NCBI RefSeq assembly: GCF_000002995.4
Contig: NW_025062476.1
Location: 124,001 to 188,000, forward strand
Direction: 5' to 3'
DNA: 64,000 bases
From: Brugia malayi
Taxonomy: Eukaryota > Nematoda > Chromadorea > Rhabditida > Onchocercidae
The translations under genes were made by a program, and so were the position numbers. Of the stretch, positions 1 to 10,811 are shown in pieces. The notes under the pieces are model-generated. The model was not told where the DNA came from and searched no databases. It worked only from the letters and a program-made list of their open reading frames with translations. How positions within the stretch are numbered: the first letter of the stretch is position 1; each line of letters begins with the position of its first letter.

Positions 1-201
1 TTTGTTGGAACTACCAACATCTTTTTAAGCAGATGCTTCTCAGGTTATGGGCAACTACTACGTATTGAGTGCGAGATGTGAAAAATATACAGCATCTAAT
101 GAGTGTGTCCAATGAATTTTGTATCTGACTCAAACGGTCACAAATGCTTCACAATACACTTCACGTACATTCTATTTCAGGCTGACATAAGTTTTGCTAA
201 C

Positions 202-473
202 TTCGAGGAGTTTCGGAATACAATTTCTTGTGAGATTTCAATGCATTCATACGGTAAAAGAATTTGCCAAGCATTCACACCGAGGACGAGGCTCATGCGT
301 TTTCTTGTGACTGTAAAGTGATGATTTATAGTTGAATGTTCGTCCACAACCGGGCACTTTGCATTCATAGATGAAGGGCTGACCGTGTGTTTTCCTATGT
401 GTTACATATTCTTTGTAACTTTTTGCGATCACAGCACAACCGGGATAAAGGCATTCGTAGCTTTTTCGTTCAC
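202..473 (-). CDS. finger exon A, third finger frameshifted
   Basis: Acceptor TTTTTTAG, phase 1. The first two fingers are intact and almost identical to those of exon C. A small indel just after the first Cys pair of finger 3 shifts the frame and gives a stop at 247. The donor-like GTTAGC that ends the other copies is still present at 196-201, but from acceptor to donor the exon is 272 nt, no longer a multiple of three. It is either a terminal exon with two fingers or a decaying copy. Confidence 0.6.
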
Positions 474-3400
474 CTAAAAAATTACTGTGTTATTTGTTTT
501 TGCAATTTGTATTTTATTATAGTGTCTGGCAACTAATTAAGTAATCTGATACAACTAATTAAGTGAACTACTAAAAAATTACTTCCGTGAAATAATCCTA
601 GCACATTCCATTTCAAATAATTTAGAATCACAAGAAGTTGCTTAGCTGCAACAAAAAGTGTAATTGAGAATTTCTCCTTGTATTGTCACTGAGTGGAACA
701 AATAACACATTTCACATGCATTCTTTTTTCAGTCTGACATATCTGTTTTATCTGTTTAAAATTCTGCTAAATTTGCAAACTAACAAGACTTTGTTTGGCA
801 ACGCCTTTTGTGATTTTGTAGTCCACTCTTGCAGGTGAAGAATTTGTTACAGTACTCGCACTGAGGATGAGGTTCATGCGTTTGCTTGTGATTGCAAAAT
901 GATGCTTTGTGGTCAAATGTCCGCCCACAACCGGGCACTCTACATTCATAGGTGAAGGGTTGATGCGTTTTCCTATGTGTTACATATTCGTTGTAATTTT
1001 TCGTGACCATAGTGCATCCGGGATAGAGACATTCATAATTTTCCTCACCTAAAAAATGGAATTTGTTTTTGCAACTAACATTCTATTGTATGATTCGGTA
1101 GTTAATTAAGTAGTGTAAGGAATAATCATGAAAATATCAATAATACCATAAATATATAAAAAACTTTATCATATCACACTTTAAACTACTTAGATCATAA
1201 TCTGTTTACTTATCTTCTCATATTTTTGAAGCAGAAATTATATTTTTCATGTTACTACTAATTGGAAGGATCTCGCACAACAGATAATTGTTAATTTCCT
1301 GTTGTCGCGAAACCAGTTTCGGTTTTCGATTCTTCATTGTTTATATTCTCAACTTCATGTAATCGAATAATAAAAGCCTTTTAAATATTAAAAAAAAAAA
1401 TTGTGGTGACTGCATGATGTGAAAGATAAATATCGCAGTACGTATTGAATTTTGTATTATCAGTATTGATTGAATTTGTATTAACAGTCACGAATTTCCG
1501 TAACTCAGAAAATCATCAAAATATCACTACCATGAAATTATCTCATTCCAAATAGTTTATGTCACAAGAAGCTGTTTAATTATTTAATTATTAATTATCC
1601 TCGCGTATAGTTCTGCTAAATTTGCAAACTAACGAGAATTTGTTTGGCAGCACTTCTTATGCCTACGTAGAATATTCACGCTAGCGAAGAATTTGCCACA
1701 GCACTCGCACTGAGGATTAGATTCATGCGTTTGCTTGTGACTACGAAATGATGATTTATAGTTGAATGTTCGTCCACAACCGGCCACTTTGCATTCATAG
1801 ATGAAGGGCTGAGCGTGTGTTTTCCTATGTGTTACATATTCTTTGTAACTTTTTGCGATCACAGCACATCCGGGATAAAGGCATTCGTAGCTTCGTTCGT
1901 CTGAAAAACTCTTATAATACTTTTTTTTGCAATTGATATTTTATTATCGTGTTTGGCAGCTAATTAAGTAATCTGGTAAACCATAATAGTATCACTGAAA
2001 TACTCTTACCACATTCCATTTCAAATAATTCCGATCACAAAAAGCTGTTTAATTATTTTTGCGTATAGTTGCAACAAAAAGTTTAATTGCGAATTTTCCG
2101 TTGTCACTCAGCGCTCACAAATGTTTCATAGCACACATTTCACACGCATTCTGCATTCCATTTCAGGTTGATATATGTTTTTGATTCTGTTAAATTTACA
2201 AACTAACGAGATTTTGTTTGGCAGAGCCTCTTGTGTTTTCGCAGTGCATTCCTGTTGACGAGAAATGTGCCACAATCCTCGCACTGAGGACGAGGTTCAT
2301 GCGTCTGTATGTGATTATAAAATGATGATTCATAGTCAAATATTCGCCCACAACCGGGCACTTTGCATTCATAGATGAAGGGTTGACCGTGTGTTTTTCT
2401 GTGTGTTATATATTCTTTGTAGTTTTCCGTGATCATAGTACACCCACGATAATGACAAGTATAATTTCTCTTATCTGAAAAATTCTTGTCAAAGCATTTA
2501 TTTTTGCAGTTAGTAATCTATTACACCGTTTGGTAGTTGAAATAATGTGAGAAATCACAAAAATATCATTGCCATAAAAAAAATATCACATTGCATCTTG
2601 AATAACTTAGGTAAAAGTCTCACATATATAAAGCAATAACCATACTTTTAGTCGCTTTATCAATTTCATGCTGCTGATGGAAGTAAAGAACTATAAAAGA
2701 TAGAACGAAAAATCGTTATACAATTTGTCATTACTTGTTTCTGATCCTTCATTGGTATTTCCCCTGTACTTGGGGACATTCAAGTTATCCGAGAAGTGCT
2801 TATTGTCCATGTTGCTCTGTTCAGCATTTCCGTGTTGACCGGATGTGCCGTCTGAGGAAAGAGTAAGTTGGTGAAAATAGATCGGAACCGCATTTTGTTG
2901 TGAACCAGGTAAGTACATACATGTGATAATGTCATCGGTGTTGACATTAAGTGCCGAAGAAGTTTCACTTTGAGCATCTAAATAACTTAGATCACAAAAG
3001 CTGTTTACTTTTCTTTTCATATATTTGAAGCAAAAGTCTCACCTCTATATCGCAGTATATCATCATTCGTTTCTAATTCTCCATTAGCATCTCTCCACAC
3101 ATTCCTATTTGAATCTGTATATGAACCAAGTGATGAGTCCAAATTAGTGTGGTCCAACAAATCATAGCTATCTAAAAAGCCAGGATGAGGAGCATTTGTG
3201 ATCTCGGGTTTCGATTCTTTACTGCTTATATCCTCAATTTCATTCAACTGATCGAAATCAATCAACTGCGAAGGATCGGATAGAAATTCTGAGCCAAACA
3301 ATGGCTCAAAATTGTTGTAATCGAAGATATCAAAGCTATCTGAGGTGCCAGAATGAGCAGTACATGTGACAATTTCATCACTTGTATCGAGGTTAATTAT

Positions 3401-3484
3401 AGGGAAAGTTTTATTTTTCTCAGAGATGATGCAAAGCAGAAGATTGAGCCAAATAATGGGTGTCATAGGCATAGTGAAGAACAT
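202..3484 (-). CDS. C2H2 zinc-finger gene with tandem finger exons
   Basis: Multi-exon gene reading right to left. Supported exons are 3043-3484, 2906-2977 and 2735-2851 (acidic, non-finger) followed by finger exons 2208-2474, 1634-1900, 785-1048 and 202-473. Every junction is phase 1, so the exons can be skipped or duplicated without frame loss. Each finger exon encodes two C-x4-C fingers (core YECKVPGCGRTF type) and one C-x2-C...H-x4-C finger. No function is known to me; fingers plus an acidic region suggest a DNA-binding regulator. The first ATG (3484) follows an in-frame stop, but the first 25 residues look like a hydrophobic leader, which is odd for a nuclear factor, so a further 5' exon may exist. 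The gene may continue past the left edge. The 3' end and the splicing pattern are uncertain; see the separate exon entries. Confidence 0.7.
780..1048 (-). CDS. finger exon B (intact)
   Basis: Acceptor TTTTTTAG, phase 1. Fingers: CLYPGC...HRKTH, CRVPGCGRTF...HKQTH and CEYCNKF...HKRRC. The linker is one codon shorter than in C and D. It ends TKSC-stop, with the TAG again inside GTTAGT; the spliced exon would end at 785 (264 nt). Confidence 0.7.
1629..1900 (-). CDS. finger exon C (intact)
   Basis: Acceptor TTTTTCAG, phase 1, same length as exon D. Fingers: CLYPGC...HRKTH, CKVAGCGRTF...HKQTH and CECCGKF...HKKCC. It ends TNSR-stop, with the TAG inside GTTAGT; the spliced exon would end at 1634 (267 nt). 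Confidence 0.7.
2203..2474 (-). CDS. finger exon D (intact)
   Basis: Acceptor TTTTTCAG, phase 1. Fingers: CHYRGC...HRKTH, CKVPGCGRIF...HIQTH and CEDCGTF...HKRLC. Read without splicing it ends TKSR-stop at 2203. The TAG lies inside GTTAGT, so as a spliced exon it ends at 2208 (267 nt, phase 1 to phase 1). Confidence 0.7.
2735..2977 (-). CDS. acidic exons 2 and 3 of the zinc-finger gene
   Basis: Two symmetric phase-1 exons, 2906-2977 and 2735-2851, or one longer exon, because the frame is open across the putative short intron between them. The sequence around NTDDIITCMYLPG repeats the pattern SDEIVTCTAHSG of the first exon, so this looks like an internal duplication. The last exon ends at A|GTAATGAC in phase 1, which matches the phase of all downstream finger exons. 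Confidence 0.5.
3043..3484 (-). CDS. acidic first exon of the zinc-finger gene
   Basis: About 147 codons from ATG 3484 to a phase-1 donor (G|GTGAGAC). The start is MFFTMPMTPIIWLNLLLCII, a hydrophobic stretch resembling a signal peptide or an N-terminal anchor. The rest is rich in Asp, Glu and Ser, with two imperfect repeats of about 33 residues: one around SDSFDIFDYNNFEPLFGSEF and one around LDSYDLLDHTNLDSSLGSY. An in-frame TGA lies a few codons upstream of the ATG, which supports this start. It has no domain that I recognise. Activation-domain-like composition is an inference. Confidence 0.55.
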
Positions 3485-4940
3485 GGTGAAACACGAAATT
3501 TCGTAAAATGACAGAAATACTCAAATGGAAGCTCTTTATTTCAGATTGGTTAAAATTAAAGACCAAAGGTTCAGACAGTTTTTAATCTGTCCATTATTTG
3601 TCATATTTTTACATTCTCGCTTTCCTCTCTCCCAACTGATAGTTTATGAATGCTCGTTTGAATCCGAAAGAAGCGGTTACAATAGCTTGTACGTAAATCC
3701 GGTGCTTTGAATACTGATAGATACTGCTCTATTATTTCAATAATATGTGTAAAACCAAGTGGCATTGTCAGAAATGAAATTGCGAGCATTTTCCATTTTT
3801 CAAGCATTTAATTTTGTGCATTTAATAAATTCGCGTTGTATGCCTACTGATAGTATCACTGATAGGACTTTCTCGGGTGGACGCATCACCTGAAATTTGA
3901 TAGTTGTTGCTTTTTGACATAGTATTCTTGTTACTGCAGGAAGGAATTTCAACATAAGCTGAAACGATGTTTGATGCTTGAAAGGATGGGACAAATTTTA
4001 AAAATTAACATTTGCATAAATGCATAGATGCAATTAATTAATTACGTATATTCAGCGTAGAAAGCAAGCTTGCATGAAGCGGTAATACTACCACACCTTT
4101 TTCACTACTGTTACATTTTACAAATATTTGAGTTAGTCTTTTAAACTTTATTTCAAGCAAGAAATTAGGAAGTTATGACTGGAAGGATAGGCAGGCTTTG
4201 TTAAGTGGGAAAGAGAAGAAATGGGAGGAACGCGATGAATGAACTATTCCCTACTCCCATACTTAGGGACCTCTATTGTAAGAAGAAGGATCCCAAGACT
4301 GCTACTATTCCAATTGCCATTGTCTTCGAGTGAAAACGTAACAAGGTCTGCTCCCATCCCACTTCAGTTTGTCGTCGTGTCTCCACAAGAGGCAAGTAGA
4401 CGGGAGATGCTGAGAAAGGGATCCATTACAATATCTTTTTACTGTATGTTTTGTGATTATTGCAATTAAGATTAGATCACAGAACTGAATCTGCCTGTTT
4501 ATAGAAAAATACCTATTATATTGATTGGTAAATGAGTCCCAATGGAGCAAAAGATTAGTAGCTGCTTTTAATTATGTTCCAGGGAAATCCAAGGATTCTG
4601 GTGAATTATTTCTCTGAATCTCAGAATTTCATTAAATTTTTGAATTTTTGAAATTTCATTAAAGAATTTCCGTAAAGAACTCCAATTAGCACATATTTGA
4701 AGTTAATTACAAATTTCACTAAACATATTAATTTACCAAATTCTGCACTATAATTTCGCTGTCATACTGAACACTAGGATGGTAAGGCGGTAAACACATG
4801 ATCCATTCACAGCGCAAACATTAACATCGAAATTCGTATTTATTAAGAAAAGCACTGATTTCAAGTCAACTACTCTCACTGTTTTATGCAGTAATATTTC
4901 GACATTCTCATCCACCTCTACCTGTAAATTTACATACATA
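3485..4940. other. intergenic, no supported gene
   Basis: About 1.4 kb between the zinc-finger gene and its decayed copy. 3490-3690 is upstream flank that is also duplicated near 6000-6230, so the duplication included 5' flanking sequence. The remainder has only short open frames without family resemblance or coherent splice sites. A promoter is expected here, but I see no recognisable element. Confidence 0.4.
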
Positions 4941-6039
4941 TTGAATGCAAGATATGAAAATATATATATATATATACAGCTTAATGAGTGTGTCTAATGG
5001 ATTTTCTATTGTCACTCAGCGGTCACAAATGCTTCATAACACACACATCTCAGGCTGACATATGTATTTAAAATTCTGCAAAATTTCCTAACTAACGAAA
5101 TTGTGTTTGACAGCATTTCTCGTGTTTTTGTAGTCTACTCCTGTTGGCGAAGAACTTGCAACAGTGCTCGAACTGAGGCTGAGGTTCTCGCGCTTGCTCC
5201 TCATTGCAAAATAATGTTCACCCGCCCACAACCGGACATTCTGCATTCATAAACGAAAGGTTGATGTGTTTACATATGTGTTACATATTCGTTGTAATTC
5301 TTCGTATTCATAGGACATCTGAGACAAACGCATTCATAATTTTTCTCATCTGAAAAATTCCTGCATGACATTTGTTTTTGCAATAAGCATTCTATTACAT
5401 TATTTGGTAGTTAATTAAGTAATTTAAAAATGATCACAAAATATTAGTGCCACAAAATAATCAAATCACATTGTATTTTAATAACTTAGGTAACAAGTAG
5501 CTGTTTACTTATCTGAAGCAAAAGTCACTTCTAAATGTTGCCTTTGGAAGGATCTAATACAATAGATATTGTGGACTTTCAGCTATGAATGAGATCAGTT
5601 TCGATTTTCGATTCTTTATTTCATGTAGCTGAAAGAAAATAAACAATAAAGGATAGAATGAAAAATCCTTATGTGATTCATTATCACCTGTTTCTGATTC
5701 TTTATCAGTATTTCCCTTGTCGTCAAGGATGATCAAGCTATCCGAAAAGTGCTTGTCAATTTTGCTCTTTTACCAGAGACACCTTGACCTTGAAGTGTCG
5801 TCTGAGAGCAGCTGATGAAAACAGATCGGAACGGCATTTGGTTGTGAATCAGATAAGTGAACCAGGTAAGTGCCTATATGCGACAATGTTATTATTGTCG
5901 AGATTAGTTAACGAGAATTTCATTTTTAGCAAAAGCGATGTAAAGCAGAAGATTGAACCAAATGATGAACTTTACAGATAAAGTGAAGAAGATGGTGAAA
6001 CACACAATTTTGTGAAATGACAGAAATACTTATATGAAT

Positions 6040-6075
<36 letters not shown>

Positions 6076-6230
6076 CAGATTTGTTGGAATTAAAGACTAA
6101 ATGTCAAACAGATTTTGATCTATTCAATTCACATTATTTTTCACATTTTTTGTCTTACATTATCAATTTTTTCTCTCCTAGTTGATAGCTTACGAATGCC
6201 TTTTTGAGCCTTTAAGAAAGCATAACAATG
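4941..6230 (-). pseudogene. decayed copy of the zinc-finger gene
   Basis: A truncated duplicate of the neighbouring gene. 5097-5349 is a finger exon with its acceptor (TTTTTCAG) and terminal GTTAG, but with an in-frame TAA after the first finger and lost cysteine and histidine positions. 5560-5870 matches acidic exons 2 and 3, and 5928-6230 matches the first exon and upstream flank, where the ATG has become ATC. Internal deletions remove most of the first exon. A run of 35 T at 6041-6075 replaces normal sequence. No coding potential remains. Confidence 0.65.
6041..6075. repeat. poly-T tract of 35
   Basis: Uninterrupted T run inside the pseudogene flank, followed by CAG. A second run of 23 T lies at 6270-6292. 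The parental copy has no such run at the matching place (about 3525-3545), so it expanded after the duplication. Confidence 0.9.
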
Positions 6231-9200
6231 TTTTTTATTGTTATTTTATCCATAATTATTATTCTCATGTTTTTTTTTTTTTTTTTTTTTTTATGTTTTT
6301 TATTATATTTTTGGTAAGTTTTGGTTTGTATTTTTATGGCAATTCTTTTAAGTTCAATTTAAAGCGTAGTGATAGTCGTATAATTGAGTTAATTTTGCAA
6401 GTTTTAGTTGTTAATTTTTTCTGTGAGCGCATTCTGTAAATCTAAATGCTTACTTCCGAATTTTAGGTTTTACCATCATTTAGTACGTTTATGCTGAAAT
6501 TATGAGATAACAAAGAAAATAAAGATAAAACAGTAAAAATGCAATGATAAAATGAGATTATAAATTGGTCGCTGCATTCTGATGTCCTATTGCTACGCTC
6601 CTTTTCTTATTGTTTACGAATAATGCCCAAATTGTGTTTCGTTTTCTAGAATAAAAATTTTTAGTTGTTTTGTAGCACCAAAAGAAATGATTAGCATCAG
6701 TTTGGCTTTCTGGATGGAATGATGGCTTTTCTGTATACCCTTTATGAATTACAAAACAATATAATTTGACTAAGAGTGAACGGGAGTATCGTTTGATATT
6801 TTCAGTGTTGGTGATTCAGTGTCATTGATTGAATGAAATAAACTTTAATTGATTTGAAGAGGTTCTCGAAACTCGAAATAAGTTTTGCGAACCTCTAAAT
6901 AACAAAATATATCAAATAAAATTGTATTACATCCATAAAACTAAAAATCGTCTTGTTCCACTTAGAAATTTTGTACTCATCTTTCACGAGGATTGTTTAC
7001 ACGGTATCAGTGTTGTTGCTTCGTTACTAATTATAAATTATGTTTGAATCTACGAAGTTAACAACCTTCGCTTAGCTAACTTCGCTTGAGGCATGTCAAT
7101 TAGTAATTAGATTTGGTTGTAAACGAGTTTAGTAGTTCTTTGCTGGGCTGATCTTCCTTTCCATCGAGTTAACTTAGTGTTGGAAATCATGTACTTTGTT
7201 TTTGAATACTACTTGCTATATAAAGAGGTAACTCATGTTCAAGTGGATAGTGCTTTTATCGTGAACCAGTAGAGATCAACCAAGTGGCAGTTCGACCACA
7301 AAAAGGGATTTCCACTATTTATACCTCAATTTTTGCTCTATAAAATTTGTTATACTGTTGCTTTTCTTGATAAAAGAATTATTTTATTCCCATGCTACTC
7401 CACTTATTAACATCGATGTCCAACGAATCTCCTCGAGTTTAGTAAACTTCTTCCAAAATAATTTAAACTTCAACTATAACTTCTATAGCTTCTTGAAAAT
7501 GTCAACAAGTAGAAAAGCATGAGATAACTAATAAAAATGAGATCGAAAATAACAAATATCTTTGACTTTTAAACTTAATTTTGGTATAGTGATACAATAT
7601 CTTTGATTTTCTGCATTCCACGTGACAGCAGTTCAATCTTAATATCAACTCACATTCTCATTAAAATAAATAAATGGTTTGCGGGAAAAACTGTCATTGT
7701 CTTATTTCACAGATAGTACATACAATCACTGCTATTAAAATTCCTTGACGATTTATGCAGTTTGTTTTTATTAGAGATATTGTGAACAGAAAATGCAGAA
7801 GTGATTGTGATTGCATTCTAATGACAAATCTTTGTGAAATGAGAATGTTTTGAAAGTAGAAAAATAATTATCACATCATTTATCACAGTTATGATTAGTC
7901 TGAGTCAGTACAAATTCGTAGTTATCACACAATTATTTGGCATTAATGTTTGCATAAACGAGTTTGAGTCATTCATATCAGACTTTGTGACTTTCTGATT
8001 TTCCAGTAACTTTGAGTAGAATTAGTTTTTTTCTCGAAACATCCAAGAAATTAGAAAATCATGCTGATGTATGAATGATATAACATTCATTGCTCGTGTG
8101 AAGATTTAGGATTTCGGCACGATGAAAATTCGGTAAGGGATTTTATGGAAAGATTTTTTCCCTTTGACTCTGGAGTAGGCTGTTTAGTGCAATTCTAAAG
8201 GGGAATGAGAAACTAATTAAATGACTTACCTGAACGTCATTTAATTATTTTTGGCATGAAATTATTTTATTATTATAGTTTATAATAAAATAATTTTACA
8301 TTCGAAATTTTCTGTAACTCATAGATCAATGCATTCTGCAATTGATTTCATCATAAAGTTATTCATGTGTGAATAGGACAAATGCATTTTGTTATGCTTC
8401 CAAAAGTATTGAATGGTTAGAAATTTATTCCGTAATTTTTTTTTTCCTTCTTAATATTTCCGTTTATTTTTGAAAATTTAGATGTAGACATTCCCATTTA
8501 CAATATAAAGCATTTCAGACGATCCAGATTTCCCGATGAATCACATTTTCTACACTAAAAATTTTTACCAAGTTTGCTGTTCACCACCATTACAGCAAGC
8601 TTGCAAGATGCGAACTTTTTCTTCCACGTTATTTCTGAATATTACTCGCACAGATAATTTACAAGTACGGCGATATAATTACTAATCCAAAATGCAAGAA
8701 AAGATTGCAATAATATAACGGCAGAAGTACAACGTTTGCGATGTTCAATGGCTTGTGAGGATGCAACGATCTTTTAATAATTATGCACTTTCTTTTTGAA
8801 CTAATTAGTACTGTATACACCTTGTGTTAGCAAACTGTAAGAGCGACTTCTTGCTTATCAGCGAAGTTGTAGATTTCTTGCTTATTTGATCAGTCTCTCA
8901 GGTTGCTTCGTTTGAAATACTTAATCACTTGGCACTACATAGTACTACCTGCATGCGTTTTATGAAATTAATTTATTTCATGCACTTTAGCTATTGCATT
9001 GCATACACTATTGCTTGCATGCACTACGGTTTGCTTTTTGTGTGCCTTACTTCAATACTTTTTTGCTTTTTGTGTTATTTGTTGAAGCCAGGTGTTAAAA
9101 TTCTTAACCTACGCCTGGGCACCATGTTGAAGCGTTCAATATTAATGCAATAAGTGAAATTCCTATATTTCTGAATTTTAGATCAGATACGCACTTAGCG

Positions 9201-10811
9201 AGAGATTCAATTTCTGAAGAAGAAACAAAGCTTCTGTCTTCCTTTTTACCTGATATCCTTTTCCAATTCTTTCAAATTCAACGCAATAAAGGGACATAGA
9301 TTATCAAAAGCACAGCTAAAGTTCCTTCAACAGGCATTTCCAAACCTTTCCCAAATATGGCAAGTAATATCGCCATCGTCAGAATGCAACATTTCGGGTT
9401 GATAAATTTACTTCAGAACTAAATGTGATATTCCTTCAAAAAAAAACACTTCAAATTTTTAGAGTAATCAATAACAGAAGTTAAAAAAACTGGTGGCATA
9501 ATTACTTATGGAGAGATATGAAAAGCAAATGTCCTATTTATTATTTCTCTCCTGAAAAATGTTGTCTACCACAGGCGAGAAGTAAATACTATAATGCTAT
9601 TGGATCTTTATTATCTTCTCTCCTTCATGAATTTGCTGTAATTCCAGAGTTTTTAATGAAGAAGTAGGAAATATAATTATCCCATGAGATTGGTATTTCA
9701 ACAGATAATTACAAAATTGGTTACTAATTGTACTATTCCTGCCTTCTTTGTTTTCAATCGCATCGAATTCAACTTTTTCTGATGACTGATATTTACAGTT
9801 CCTTTGTTTTAGTAATTTATATTGCAGTACTTTTAATATTATCAAATAAATATTTTAAGAGAACAGCGATGAGTGGTACTTTATCCTCAAACATAGTAAG
9901 AAAATGAAATCAAATTATATTGGCTTCAATGTATAGTTCACTTCATCTCACTGAAACATATTCATAAAGAGTGCATCGATCTTTCGAAATAAGTTATTAC
10001 TATTTTCAGAGTAGTAAGGTAATAGAACAACTTTAAATTAGCCTGCTGAATCCATCAGATATTTTAACATTTATGTAGCAAAATAGTTCATTTTGAAAAC
10101 TTCCAATCTGTCTGGATGTTAAGCACTGAGCTACATCATTGACAAAATTCATTTACACTAAATAAATGAGCACTAAGCTTACTTTTGATAAACGCATCTT
10201 ATACAAAGGTTAACTTGACTAAATCTAGCAAAGCATACAGTAACTATGCTCATATAAGTGATATTAACTATCCTCATTTCGTTTCATGTGAGGTCTTTCA
10301 AGGTTTCTTCCACTGCTATAACCACAACCACTTGCCCACATTTTACATCGCAAATTTTGACACATCATTTAGCAAACGGAATATAATAGCTGACGTAGAA
10401 TAACTGCGAAGAAACGTGTATGGTCTGTTGACATATTTCAAATCGTGGAATCTTCTCTGTGACATCAATTAAAAATCCATCTTATTCTGGTGTGTTTTCA
10501 GGTTGTTTTCTTACTTGTGAATAGTTTAACCCCTCTTTTTTGAATGAATTGTTGTTACAAGATTATTTTGGAATTAGAAAACAGTGTTCTTGTAGAGGGG
10601 ACCATGACAAAGTATGAGAAATAAATTGTCGCTATGCGTTTGTCAACTGTTTGTCATCTGTGCGAGACTTTCAATTTAGCTAGTTCTACAGGAGGATATG
10701 TTTAAATGAAGTACCCGAGTTCACCGCTCGAACGGATAGATGTAAACCTCACAAGAAACAATTTGAGAAAGAAATATATTAGCAAATTGAGAACAGTGTG
10801 ACCAATCGTGT
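6231..10811. other. AT-rich intergenic region, no supported gene
   Basis: About 4.6 kb. Open frames are short, hydrophobic or low-complexity and show no splice-consistent exon chain on either strand. It contains a perfect 15-bp inverted repeat (8259-8273 with 8282-8296). No tRNA, spliced-leader RNA or transposon ends were recognised by eye. Confidence 0.4.
8259..8296. repeat. AT inverted repeat (hairpin)
   Basis: Arms AAATTATTTTATTAT and its perfect complement, separated by 8 nt. It could form a stem-loop in DNA or RNA. In sequence this AT-rich it may be chance. Confidence 0.6.
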
